Shown: positions 18,793 through 29,492 of the stretch, in pieces
Layout of the letters: each line of letters begins with the position of its first letter
Position numbering within the stretch: position 1 is the stretch's first letter
Source: Accumulibacter sp.
GTDB lineage: Bacteria; Pseudomonadota; Gammaproteobacteria; Burkholderiales; Rhodocyclaceae
Length of the DNA: 46,085 nt
Assembly: GCF_023806625.1 (NCBI RefSeq)
Contig: NZ_JAMTDX010000009.1
Location: 1 to 46,085, forward strand
Direction: 5' to 3'
The notes under the pieces: generated by a model
Seen by the model: only the letters and a program-made list of their open reading frames with translations
Told to the model about the DNA's origin: nothing
Database searches by the model: none
Made by a program: the position numbers and the translations under genes

Positions 18793-19012
18793 GGTTGTCC
18801 TGCAATGGCGGTCGGTGGAATGCAGCGCCGGTCTTTGCCCCGGATGGTCGCTGGTGAGTGACAGAAGCCGCACTTGGCCGCGAGAGTATCCGGGCACTGG
18901 TCGTGCGCCGTCAATCCCCGGCGTGCACGAGGGATCGGACGACCGGCGGCAGTTCCATGGCTCCGGGAGCATCGACCAGGCGTTATGCACAAGGGTATGC
19001 TGCGCAGGACCC

Positions 19013-19793
19013 GTGGGTGGCGAGGTGGCCGGCGATGGCCTGCGAGCGAATAGGCGGATTCTTTGGGCAGTCTCGTTGATTCTTGGCGTCGCTCGGGCGC
19101 TGGCCGGGGAGATTACCGTGTCGGCAGCGGCGAGCCTGACCGGTACGTTCAGGGAGATCGCCCGCGATCTCGAAGCCGTGTGGCCGGGGAATCCGCCTGC
19201 TGCTGAATTTCGGTGGTTCGGGCGCTCTGCTGCAGCAGGTCGCGCGGGGCGCAGCGGTTGACGTCCTCGCCTCGGCCGACGAGGAGACGATGAATGCGGC
19301 GATCGTCCAGGGCCTCGTCGCCAAGGGCGCGGCGCGGGTCTTGGCGCGCAACAGCCTCGTGCTGATCGTTCCAGCGGGCAGCCGGCTGGCCATCGGCCAA
19401 CTCGACGATCTGGCGCGCAGCAGCGTGCAGAGGGTGGCCATCGGCGGCCCGGCGAGCGTGCCGGCCGGCCGCTTCGCCCAGCGCGCGCTCGAAGCCGCCG
19501 GCGTCTGGGCTGCCCTCCAGGGCAGGATGGTGATGACCCAGAACGTGCGCCAGGCCCTCGACCATGTCGCCCGCGGTGAAGTCGATGCCGGCTTCGTCTA
19601 CGCGACCGACGCTGCGCTGATCGGCGACCGGGTGACGGTTGTTCTGAATGTGCCGACGGGTACCGCGATCCGTTACCCGATCGCCCCGATTCAGGGCAGC
19701 GCGAACCGGCAGGATGGCGCACGCTTCGTCGACCATGTATTGTCGCCGCCCGGCCAGACGATCCGTGGTCGGCACGGCTTCGAGAAGCCCTGA
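19013..19793 (+). pseudogene. modA: Frameshifted molybdate-binding protein gene
   Basis: The first frame encodes a signal peptide (RILWAVSLILGVARALAGE) and ITVSAAASLTGTFREIARDL, the start of mature ModA. It goes out of frame at about 19190. The correct continuation (IRLLLNFGGSGALLQQVARG, VDVLASADEETMNAA and onward to FVDHVLSPPGQ) is in a different frame that ends at 19793. ModA is the periplasmic molybdate/tungstate-binding protein of an ABC importer. GTG at 19013 or 19025 are possible starts. A single-base sequencing error could also give this picture, but the neighbouring genes are eroded too, which supports true decay. Confidence 0.85.
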
Positions 19794-19806
19794 GCACGGG
19801 CAGCCG

Positions 19807-20295
19807 ATGGGCGCCTCGGTCAGGCCGGCGCTGGTCCTTTCGCTGAAGGTCGCCGGCTCGGCAACGGTGCTGACCCTGGCGCTCGGCGTCACCGTCGGCT
19901 ACCTGCTGGTCGTGCTCGGCAGGCGCGGCCCCGTCGGCGCCTGGCTTGACGCGACCTTCGGCGTGCACCTGGTCTTCACCTGGCAGGGGGCAGTGATCGT
20001 CTCGAGTATCGTGGCCTTCCCTCTGGTCTTCAAACCGGCTCGTGCCGCCTTCGAGTCGGTCGACCGGCAGCTCGAACAGGCGGCGCGGGTGCTCGGTGTT
20101 CCTGATGTGGCGATCTTCTTCCGGGTCACTCTGCCCCTCGCTTGGCGCGGCATTCTGGCCGGCCTGCCGCTCGCTTTCGCGCGTGCCCTCGGTCCCGACG
20201 ACGGAAGGGCGCCGGGTGAGGAGGTGCTGTCGATGCGTCGCGGCCGGACCGTCGAGCAAGCCGAGGTTGGAGCGGTGAATGCGGCGCTGGTCTGA
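19807..20295 (+). pseudogene. modB: Internally deleted, 3'-truncated molybdate permease gene
   Basis: The frame starts MGASVRPALVLSLKVAGSAT. LALGVTVGYLL, normally followed by about 35 residues of membrane sequence with the PTVLGYYLL motif, runs straight into VVLGRRGPVGAWLD. The coupling-loop region (LEQAARVLGVPDVAIFFRVT, LPLAWRGILAG, AFARALG) is present, but the expected EFGAT and last membrane segments are replaced by unrelated GPDDGRAPGEEV sequence. The product would lack transmembrane helices and cannot be a working ModB. It lies 13 bp after the modA relic, in the usual modAB order. Confidence 0.85.
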
Positions 20296-20334
20296 AGACC
20301 GGCTTCCGGGAAAGTTGGCGACGACCGTGAACGG

Positions 20335-20700
20335 ATGAACCCAGGGGCCCAAACCAGCGACGGCGGAATAGGGCTGCACGGTTCGCTGTCGATGACCGCC
20401 GGGGGAAGGACCCTCGGCGGAAGAGGGCGTGTCATACTGCTCGCCGCGCTCGCCGAGCACGGCTCGATCACCCCGGCCGCGAGAGCGCTGGGGATGAGCG
20501 ACCGCGCGGCCGGCAGCTGGTCGACAATTTCCGGCTGATCGAGCAGGAGCATCGGCGTTTCATCGAACGACTGGACCGCCACGCTCGGTGCCTTGCGGAC
20601 GATTATCTGCTGATCGGAAGGTTGGGCATGAGGACGAGCGCACGCAATCAGTTTCAGGGTCGGGTGACCGGGATCACGTCGGGCGCGGTGAATGCTGCGC
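20335..20700 (+). pseudogene. modE: Internally deleted molybdate-responsive regulator gene
   Basis: Residues encoded from 20335 give the winged-helix start of ModE (GRGRVILLAALAEHGSITPA, ARALGMSDRAA). At about 20512 the sequence jumps, in another frame, to the end of the DNA-binding region (QLVDNFRLIEQEHRRFIERL, ADDYLLIGRL) and then the first molybdate-binding Mop/TOBE repeat (TSARNQFQGRVTGITSGAVN). The middle of the DNA-binding domain (around 50 codons) and the rest of the Mop domains are missing. ModE represses molybdate uptake genes when molybdate is plentiful. With modA and modB also broken, this is a decaying locus; modC is absent. Confidence 0.85.
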
Positions 20701-20759
20701 CTCGGGACAGCCGATCGCGCGACCTGCAGTCACCCTCTTGCGCACGCGAAGGAGCCCCA

Positions 20760-21509
20760 TTGAAAACCTGTATCGCCATCCGCCACGTTGCCTTCGAGGA
20801 CCTCGGCTCATTCGCTGAGGTCCTCGAACAGCGGGGCTTCTCGGTCGCTTACCGCGAAGCCGGCGTCGATGATCTGGCCATCATGGACGTCGTTTCACCC
20901 GATCTGCTGGTCGTCCTCGGCGGACCGATCGGCGCCTGCGACGAAGCGGCCTACCCGTTCATTCTCGACGAACTGCGACTGCTCGATCGACGTCTGGCCG
21001 CCGACCTGCCGCTGATCGGAATCTGTCTCGGCGCGCAGATGATCGCCCGTGCGCTCGGCGCGCGGGTGTACCCGGCGCCAGTCAGGGAGATCGGCTGGTC
21101 GCCGCTGATTCTGAGCGAAGCCGGGCGGGCCTCGCCGCTCGGGCAGCTTGATGCTTCGCTGACCTCGATGTTCCACTGGCATGGCGATACCTTCGACCTG
21201 CCGCCAGGGGCGACGCTGCTCGCCTCGACCGAGGCCTGTGCCCACCAGGCCTACGCGTGGGGCACGCGCACGCTGGCATTTCAATGTCATCCCGAGGCGC
21301 GGGCCGGCGATCTCGAGCGCTGGTTCATCGGTCACGCCTGCGAGCTGGCGAGCGGCGGGCTTTCGGTGCCGCGGCTGCGTGCGGAAAGCCGGCGCCTCGC
21401 GCCGGTGCTCGAGCCGCGCGGGCGCCGTTGCCTGGCCGAATGGCTCGCCGGGATCGGCCTGGCGGAAGTCGAGCGGTCCTCGCCTCGGCGAGACGCGGAC
21501 GGGAGCTGA
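20760..21509 (+). CDS. Class I glutamine amidotransferase-like protein
   Basis: The protein has 249 residues from a TTG start at 20760, preceded by GGAG at 20751. The triad is present: C89 in [16 protein letters not shown]177 and E179 in FQCHPEA. The oxyanion segment [12 protein letters not shown] is typical of GuaA-like stand-alone glutaminases (often annotated as glutamine amidotransferase or GMP synthase-like). The actual amino acceptor is unknown. The frame is open upstream and continuous with the modE relic, so an older longer product is conceivable. In that frame there is no better start than the TTG. Confidence 0.9.
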   Translation: MKTCIAIRHVAFEDLGSFAEVLEQRGFSVAYREAGVDDLAIMDVVSPDLLVVLGGPIGACDEAAYPFILDELRLLDRRLAADLPLIGICLGAQMIARALGARVYPAPVREIGWSPLILSEAGRASPLGQLDASLTSMFHWHGDTFDLPPGATLLASTEACAHQAYAWGTRTLAFQCHPEARAGDLERWFIGHACELASGGLSVPRLRAESRRLAPVLEPRGRRCLAEWLAGIGLAEVERSSPRRDADGS

Positions 21510-21609
21510 CCGGCCGGTTATCGGCGTTTCCCGGGAACGCGCGACGCTCGCGCGTGTCAACCACGATGTCCTGTCCGGGCTTGATCCGAGCCCATCGAGG
21601 AGATCGTCG

Positions 21610-24327
21610 ATGCCCGCCTCACCGTTCGCCACGCTGTCCCGTTTCACTCCGCCCGGCCAGCAGGCGGTCTGGTTCCACTCGCTTCCTGCACTGGCGGCAG
21701 CGGGGTTCGCTCGCCTCGGCCGGCTGCCGGTGTCGCTGCGCATCGTTCTCGAGGCGCTGCTTCGGCACTGCGACGGTCATCGGGTGACTGCGCAGCACGT
21801 CGCCGACCTGGCCAACTGGCAGCCATGCGAGGAACGCAGTGCGGAGATTCCCTTCGTCGTCGCACGGGTCGTTCTCCAGGACTTCACCGGTGTGCCGCTG
21901 CTCTGCGACCTGGCGGCGATGCGCCACGAAACGCGCCGTCGCGGACTCGATCCACGACGGATCGAGCCGCTGGTCCCGGTCGATCTGGTCGTCGATCACT
22001 CGGTCCAGGTCGACCACTACGGGACACCTCTCGCGCTGCAGCAGAACATGGCCCGCGAGTTCGAGCGCAACCGCGAGCGCTACCAGTTCCTCAAGTGGGG
22101 CATGCAGGCGTTCGAGAGTTTCCGGGTCGTGCCGCCAGGCGTGGGCATCGTCCATCAGGTCAACCTGGAACACCTGTTCGGCGGCGTCCACCATCGGCCG
22201 ACCAGCGACGGGCGACTGTGCTTCCCCGACACGCTGGTCGGAACCGACTCGCACACGACGATGATCAACGCCCTCGGCGTCGTGGGCTGGGGAGTCGGCG
22301 GCATCGAGGCCGAGGCGGCGATGCTCGGCCAGCCGGTCTATTTCCTGGCCCCCGACGTCGTCGGTGTCGAGCTCTCGGGTCGCCTGCGCGAAGGAGTCAC
22401 GGCGACCGACCTGGTGCTCACGGTGACCGAACTGCTGCGGCGCGAGAAGGTCGTCGGCTGCTTCGTCGAGTTCTTCGGCGACGGAGCGAGCGCGCTGCCG
22501 GTGACCGATCGGGCGACACTGGCCAACATGGCGCCCGAATACGGGGCGACGATGGGCTTCTTTCCGGTGGATGAACAGACCGTCGCCTATCTGCGCAGCA
22601 CCGGGCGCAGCGACGAGGAGTGCGCCCTTTTCGAAGCGTACTTCCGCGCCCAGCAACTGTTCGGAATTCCGCGGGCAGGCGAGATCGACTATTCGCGAAA
22701 CGTGCGCCTCGATCTGTCGACGATCGTTCCGTCTCTCGCCGGGCCCCGCCGGCCCCAGGATCGTGTCGCGCTGCCCGAGATGGCCAGGCGCTTCGACGAG
22801 CTGTTCGTCGCAGCCGAGTCGGCCGGCGGTTTCGGGCGTTTGGCCGAGAGCCTCGCAGAGCGCCACCCGAGCGATCTGCCCGGCGTCGACGTCGGGCACG
22901 GCGACGTGCTGATCGCCGCGATCACTTCGTGCACCAATACGAGCAATCCGGCGGTGATGATCGCCGCCGGCCTGCTCGCGAGGAAGGCGATCGAGCGCGG
23001 CCTGAGCGTCAGACGGCACGTCAAGACCTCGCTCGCGCCCGGGTCGCGGGTGGTCACCGACTATCTCGCGAAGGCCGGCCTGCTCGAGCCGCTCGCCGAA
23101 CTCGGCTTCGCGCTGGCCGGATACGGGTGCACGACGTGCATCGGCAATTCGGGCGACCTCGACCCGGCGCTGAACAAGGCGATCGCCGAGCATCGGCTGA
23201 TCGCCGCAGCCGTTCTCTCGGGCAATCGCAACTTCGAAGCGCGAATCCATCCGAACCTCCGCGCCAATTACCTCGCTTCGCCGCCGCTGGTCGTCGCCTT
23301 TGCCATTGCCGGCAGGGTCAACATCGATCTGAGCAGCGAGCCGCTCGGTGTCGGCCGTGCCGGCGAGCCGGTCTTCCTGCGCGACGTCTGGCCGTCGTCG
23401 GACGAGATCTCGGCGCTGCTGCCGTTCGCCTTCGATCCGCAGACCTTCCGCAGGCGCTACACCGATTTCGCGGCGGACCACGAGCTGTGGCGGGCGATAC
23501 CGGCTCCGCAGGGCGATCTGTACGACTGGCCGGAGTCGACGTACATCGCCCGACCGCCCTTCCTCGATCTGGCCGAACAGCCGGTCGGCGATATCCGCGG
23601 GGCGAAGGCGCTGCTGATTCTCGGCGATTCGGTGACCACCGACCACATCTCGCCAGCGGGCTCGTTCGGCGAAGCGACTCCGGCCGGCTCCTGGCTGCGC
23701 GAACGGGGGGTCGATCGTGCCGACTTCAATTCGTACGGCGCGCGCCGCGGTCACCACGAGGTGATGACGCGCGGCACTTTCGCCAACGTGCGCCTGCGCA
23801 ACCTGATGCTCCCGGCGGATGTCGACGGACGGCGCAGGGAAGGCGGCTACACTTTGCTCGACGGGCAACTGGTCAGCGTCTTCGAGGCCGCGTCGAGCCA
23901 CATGCGATGCGGCACGCCGACCCTCGTCTTCGCCGGCGAGGAGTACGGAACGGGATCGTCGCGGGACTGGGCGGCCAAGGGTACGCGGCTGCTCGGCGTT
24001 CGCGCGGTGATCGCGCGCAGCTTCGAGCGGATTCATCGAGCCAATCTCGTCGGCATGGGCGTGCTTCCGCTGCAGTTCACCGGCGACGATTCCGTGCTGA
24101 CGCTCGGTCTGACCGGAGGGGAGAGCTTCGCGATCGTCGGCCTCGGCGAACGCCTCGCACCGAGGCAGACGCTGACGCTGATCGTCGAGCACGCCGATGG
24201 GCGCGTCGTCGAACGGCCGCTTCTCTCGCGAATCGATACACCGGTCGAGGTTCGCTACTATCTCGCCGGTGGCATCCTCCCCCATGTCCTCGAGCAGGTG
24301 CTCTCCGGGTCGTCCGGCACGGGCTGA
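21610..24327 (+). CDS. acnA: Aconitate hydratase A
   Basis: The protein has 905 residues, the full AcnA/IRP1 length. It isomerises citrate and isocitrate in the TCA cycle. The [4Fe-4S] ligands are C441 ([10 protein letters not shown]), C507 and C510 ([10 protein letters not shown]), at the spacing of E. coli AcnA. Other landmarks are [49 protein letters not shown] and [13 protein letters not shown]. The start is ATG 21610 with GAGGAGATCG upstream; the frame extends upstream without family similarity. The hairpin just after the stop probably ends the transcript. Confidence 0.97.
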   Translation: MPASPFATLSRFTPPGQQAVWFHSLPALAAAGFARLGRLPVSLRIVLEALLRHCDGHRVTAQHVADLANWQPCEERSAEIPFVVARVVLQDFTGVPLLCDLAAMRHETRRRGLDPRRIEPLVPVDLVVDHSVQVDHYGTPLALQQNMAREFERNRERYQFLKWGMQAFESFRVVPPGVGIVHQVNLEHLFGGVHHRPTSDGRLCFPDTLVGTDSHTTMINALGVVGWGVGGIEAEAAMLGQPVYFLAPDVVGVELSGRLREGVTATDLVLTVTELLRREKVVGCFVEFFGDGASALPVTDRATLANMAPEYGATMGFFPVDEQTVAYLRSTGRSDEECALFEAYFRAQQLFGIPRAGEIDYSRNVRLDLSTIVPSLAGPRRPQDRVALPEMARRFDELFVAAESAGGFGRLAESLAERHPSDLPGVDVGHGDVLIAAITSCTNTSNPAVMIAAGLLARKAIERGLSVRRHVKTSLAPGSRVVTDYLAKAGLLEPLAELGFALAGYGCTTCIGNSGDLDPALNKAIAEHRLIAAAVLSGNRNFEARIHPNLRANYLASPPLVVAFAIAGRVNIDLSSEPLGVGRAGEPVFLRDVWPSSDEISALLPFAFDPQTFRRRYTDFAADHELWRAIPAPQGDLYDWPESTYIARPPFLDLAEQPVGDIRGAKALLILGDSVTTDHISPAGSFGEATPAGSWLRERGVDRADFNSYGARRGHHEVMTRGTFANVRLRNLMLPADVDGRRREGGYTLLDGQLVSVFEAASSHMRCGTPTLVFAGEEYGTGSSRDWAAKGTRLLGVRAVIARSFERIHRANLVGMGVLPLQFTGDDSVLTLGLTGGESFAIVGLGERLAPRQTLTLIVEHADGRVVERPLLSRIDTPVEVRYYLAGGILPHVLEQVLSGSSGTG

Positions 24328-24330
24328 CCA

Positions 24331-24352
24331 GCGGGCCCCGGGCAGGGCCCGC
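24331..24352 (+). terminator. GC-rich hairpin after acnA
   Basis: An 8-bp perfect stem (GCGGGCCC / GGGCCCGC) with a 6-nt loop starts 3 bp after the acnA stop. There is no T run, so it is a weak or Rho-assisted terminator, and it may serve the convergent gene ending at 24407 as well. Confidence 0.55.
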
Positions 24353-24406
24353 AAGGCTAGACGCCGCGCACCCGCCGATTGCCTGGAGTGCGACGGGATG
24401 CGGCCG

Positions 24407-24886
24407 TCAGACCGGCTGGAGCGAGCCGGCGAAAGGCGGCCACGCGCCAGGCGCTGCGGCGCTGTCGCGCGCGCGGGTGGCGCGCAGATCCTTCTTGTAA
24501 CTGCCCAGCAGCGCGAGACTCCGCTCGACGTACTCGGGCGAAGACAGCTCGCTGGCGGCGTAGGCGAGCAGCAGTTCGAGCCACTGATGGTGGATCGCGC
24601 AGGGCGTCTGGCGGTTGCCGCCGGCGAGCGGACAGTCCGGACAGCGCGCCCGGGAAAGCGCGCCGACAGCCGCGCGCTTCTGCCACTGCAGGCGGTACTG
24701 GCGCGCGTTGGCCTCGATCCATTCGAATGCCCTCTGCTCCCTCTGCGGCTCGGGAAAACGGTCCACGTAGGCTTCGATGGCGGCGAGCTGCTGACGGAAG
24801 AACTCCTCGTCCGAGAACTCGGAGTCCTCGGCGTCGCCGACGAAGCGCGCGATCAGTGCCAGGGTGGGATCGTCGATGATGTACAT
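24407..24886 (-). CDS. Hypothetical protein with CPxC...C motif
   Basis: The protein has 159 residues from ATG 24886 (MYIIDDPTLALIARFVGD), with GAGG six bases upstream. It is acidic and helical in the first half (EFSDEEFFRQQLAAIEAYVD), then has RCPDCPLAGGNRQTPCAIHH, which could bind a metal, and a helical C-terminus. I do not recognise the family and no function can be given. It has its own good promoter with overlapping palindromes (see the separate entry). It converges on acnA and is divergent from the isochorismatase gene. Confidence 0.75.
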   Translation of the reverse strand: MYIIDDPTLALIARFVGDAEDSEFSDEEFFRQQLAAIEAYVDRFPEPQREQRAFEWIEANARQYRLQWQKRAAVGALSRARCPDCPLAGGNRQTPCAIHHQWLELLLAYAASELSSPEYVERSLALLGSYKKDLRATRARDSAAAPGAWPPFAGSLQPV

Positions 24887-24921
24887 GATCGCCTCGTCAG
24901 GCAGCGAGCCGGCGCTCGACA

Positions 24922-24959
24922 CAATCGCACTATAGTGCAGACCTTGTTGCAATGCAACA
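24922..24959 (-). promoter_or_regulatory. Promoter with overlapping operator-like palindromes
   Basis: On the minus strand TTGCAT (24957-24952), a 17-bp spacer and TATAGT (24934-24929) form a near-consensus sigma-70 promoter, with the start codon at 24886. A palindrome TGTTGC-AAT-GCAACA (24945-24959) covers the -35, and a second perfect 12-bp palindrome GCACTATAGTGC (24927-24938) covers the -10. This geometry is typical of a repressor operator. TGC/GCA dyads of this kind are described for the PHA regulator PhaR in betaproteobacteria; linking this site to PhaR is speculation. Confidence 0.65.
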
Positions 24960-25204
24960 TAGGTGGGGGCGCTTCGACTGGTGCGCTGCACAACCCGGCC
25001 GGTGGCGAGAGGGGCGCAAGCGGGGCTGGCGGGTAGCCAGGTCGAGGCGCCATCGCCGCGTGGCTTGGCCGCCTGCGCCGCGCGGTTTACACTGGCCGCC
25101 TGCGCTGGCCATCGAGGTCGGCCGGCCGTCGGCCTGCGGGCTGCCGGGTGGCCGAAGCAGGGCAGCCCGGCCAGCGGCTGCCGCTTGTCGCCAAGGAGGT
25201 TCCG

Positions 25205-25747
25205 ATGCTGATGTCCGTCGATCGTTCCGTGCTCGTGCTCGTCGATCTGCAGGAGCGTCTTCAGCCAGCGATTCACGATGCCGCGCGGGTGCTCGAAGCG
25301 AGTGTCTGGCTGACCCGCGTCGCGCAGAAGGTCGGTGTGCCGGTAATCTGTACCGAGCAGTATCCGCGCGGGCTCGGGCTGACGATGCCGGCGCTGCGCG
25401 CGCTTCTGCCGGCGAACTGCGTGGTCGAGAAGATCCACTTCTCGGCGGTTCCCGAGAACGTGCTCTACGGCATGCCCGGTGGCGAGCGCGAACAGTTCGT
25501 CGTCGCCGGCACCGAAGCGCACGTCTGCGTGCAGCAGACGGTGCTCGATCTGCTTGCCGCCGGACGCCAGGTGTTCGTCGTCGAGGAGGCGGTCGGGTCA
25601 CGGCGCGAGGGCGACAAGGCACTGGCCATCGAGCGCATGCGCCGCCGTGGCGCGGACGTCGTGACGCGCGAGATGGTCGTCTTCGAGTGGCTCGGAAAGG
25701 CCGGAACCCCGCTCTTCCGCGAGATCAGCCGCGACTTCGTCCGCTGA
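25205..25747 (+). CDS. Isochorismatase-family cysteine hydrolase
   Basis: The protein has 180 residues from ATG 25205, with AAGGAGG eight bases upstream. The catalytic triad of the family is visible: D14 in LVLVDLQERLQ, K76 in CVVEKIHFSAV, and C108 in GTEAHVCVQQTVLDLL. Such enzymes hydrolyse isochorismate, nicotinamide or other amides, and this one cannot be placed further. The subgroup with YPRGLG resembles hydrolases of unknown role (YcaC/ISOC-like). Confidence 0.92.
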   Translation: MLMSVDRSVLVLVDLQERLQPAIHDAARVLEASVWLTRVAQKVGVPVICTEQYPRGLGLTMPALRALLPANCVVEKIHFSAVPENVLYGMPGGEREQFVVAGTEAHVCVQQTVLDLLAAGRQVFVVEEAVGSRREGDKALAIERMRRRGADVVTREMVVFEWLGKAGTPLFREISRDFVR

Positions 25748-25782
25748 GCGAGCGTGGAGCGCCGCCTGCGTTGGCGCGCGGC

Positions 25783-27861
<2,079 letters not shown>

Positions 27862-27930
27862 GCTAGAATTCTACGCCGTCTGGCCCTCCGCTGTAGCGGC
27901 CACCGGGAAGCACCCGGGGCTGCCGGACGC

Positions 27931-28076
27931 TCAGAGGTTGTGAGGAAGTCTGCTGCGCGACCGATCTGCGGTGTTGCCCGCTCGCTCACTTGTCGCCTAT
28001 CTATCTGATATGTCTCGTCGTTCTTTCGCTCGCGCCGGGCATCTCGGCGTGCTCGCGACGATTTCTTCGCGATCTC
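27931..28076 (+). mobile_element. MITE-like 146-bp repeat, copy A
   Basis: This sequence reappears, inverted, at 45491-45637, with most positions identical by eye and a 31-nt identical core (27993-28023). The ends AGAGGTTGTGAGGAAGTC and GATTTCTTCGCGATCTC are imperfect inverted repeats of each other, as in a transposase-less element. It has no open frame of its own worth calling. It lies in the spacer between uvrB and the aminotransferase gene. Confidence 0.75.
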
Positions 28077-28194
28077 CCGGCCCAGTCCCTGGAGTTGGCC
28101 GGGAAACCCCGGCAAAGGGAGCCGGTGCCGCGATCCGCGCGTCCACGCTCTGCCGGGAATTCCCGAAAACCCTCAACAACCTGGAAGGCTCTTC

Positions 28195-29409
28195 ATGACC
28201 GCTTCGCTTTTCGCCGCCGTGGAAATGGCTCCGCGCGACCCGATCCTCGGCCTGACCGAATCCTTCAACGCCGACCCCCGGACGACCAAGGTCAATCTGG
28301 GCGTCGGCGTCTATCTCGACGACAACGGCAAGGTGCCGTTGCTTGCTGCGGTTCGCCAGGCCGAAAAGGCGCGCGTCGAGGCGATGCCCGCGCGCGGCTA
28401 TCAGCCGATCGAGGGGCCGGCTGCCTACAATCAGATCGTCCAGAAGCTGCTGTTCGGTGAGGCGTCTCCCTTGCTTGCCGAAGGCCGGGTGCTGACCATC
28501 GAGGCGCTCGGCGGAACTGGCGCGCTGAAGGTCGGCGCAGACTATCTACGTCGTTTGCTGCCCGAGGCGCAGGTCTTTCTCAGCGATCCGAGCTGGGAGA
28601 ACCATCGCGCGCTGTTCGAGTACGCGGGCTTCGCCGTGGCGACCTACCCCTACTACGATGCGGCGACGCGCGGTGTCGACTTCGCAGCCATGAAGACTGG
28701 CCTGGCGTCTGTCCCGGCGGGTTCGATCGTCGTTCTGCATGCCTGCTGCCACAATCCCACTGGCGCCGACCTCGACGAAGGGCAGTGGCGTCAGGTGATC
28801 GAGCTGATCTCCGCACGCGGGCTGGTCGCCTTCATCGACATCGCTTACCAGGGCTTTGCCGACGGCATCGAGCGCGATGCCGTTGCGGTCAGGTTGTTCG
28901 CCGAGTCGGGCTTGCAGTTCTTCGTCGCCAGCTCGTTCTCCAAGTCGTTCTCGCTCTACGGCGAGCGTGTCGGGGCGCTGTCGGTGGTCACCGAAAGTCG
29001 CGAAGAGGCAGCGCGCGTCCTGTCGCAGGTCAAGCGCGTGGTGCGCACCAACTACTCGAATCCACCGACGCACGGGGGGGCGATCGTCGCTGCCGTGCTG
29101 GCCAGTCCCGAGCTTCGCCGGATGTGGGAGGACGAACTCGCCGGGATGCGCGAGCGTATCCGGACGATGCGCGAGACTCTCGTCAGCCGCCTTCGGGCCA
29201 GCGGAACCGCTCAGGATTTCTCCTTCGTGATCAGGCAGCGGGGGATGTTCTCCTACACCGGCCTGAGTGTCGCCCAGGTCGACAGTCTGCGTGAGGATTT
29301 CGGCATCTACGCGGTGAGCACCGGCCGTATCTGTCTCGCCGCGCTGAACACGCGCAACGTCGATTACGTCGCCGAAGCGATTGCCGCGGTTCTCCCGGCC
29401 GATCACTGA
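28195..29409 (+). CDS. Aromatic/aspartate aminotransferase (PLP)
   Basis: The protein has 404 residues. It is a class I aminotransferase of the AspC/TyrB type: VNLGVGVYLDDNGKVPLL, GGTGALKVGADYL, DPSWENHRALF, CCHNPTGADL, IDIAYQGFADG, and the PLP lysine K250 in SSFSKSFSLYGERVG. The C-terminal RICLAALN supplies the substrate carboxylate-binding Arg. Sequence alone does not separate aspartate from aromatic specificity. Gene pairing with uvrB is usual in betaproteobacteria. GGAAGG precedes ATG 28195. Confidence 0.95.
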   Translation: MTASLFAAVEMAPRDPILGLTESFNADPRTTKVNLGVGVYLDDNGKVPLLAAVRQAEKARVEAMPARGYQPIEGPAAYNQIVQKLLFGEASPLLAEGRVLTIEALGGTGALKVGADYLRRLLPEAQVFLSDPSWENHRALFEYAGFAVATYPYYDAATRGVDFAAMKTGLASVPAGSIVVLHACCHNPTGADLDEGQWRQVIELISARGLVAFIDIAYQGFADGIERDAVAVRLFAESGLQFFVASSFSKSFSLYGERVGALSVVTESREEAARVLSQVKRVVRTNYSNPPTHGGAIVAAVLASPELRRMWEDELAGMRERIRTMRETLVSRLRASGTAQDFSFVIRQRGMFSYTGLSVAQVDSLREDFGIYAVSTGRICLAALNTRNVDYVAEAIAAVLPADH

Positions 29410-29492
29410 GGGTCTGGCTCAGAACGATCCGCGGCGACCTCGGGCAGCCGGGCGGGTTGGCGCTCTGCGCGCGACCCTTGCCAGGCGCGTGC

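Noticed and set aside
18793-19012. Moco riboswitch or ModE operator before modA
   Set aside because: CGTTATGC and GTATGC look half-similar to ModE sites but do not form the expected dyad.
18793-20460. N-terminal extension of the cyclase-HDOD protein
   Set aside because: This part is the antisense of the modA/modB/modE relics; the cyclase domain starts directly after ATG 18792.
21619-24354. 911-codon minus-strand ORF
   Set aside because: Antisense to acnA, whose iron-sulfur cysteines and full length are clear.
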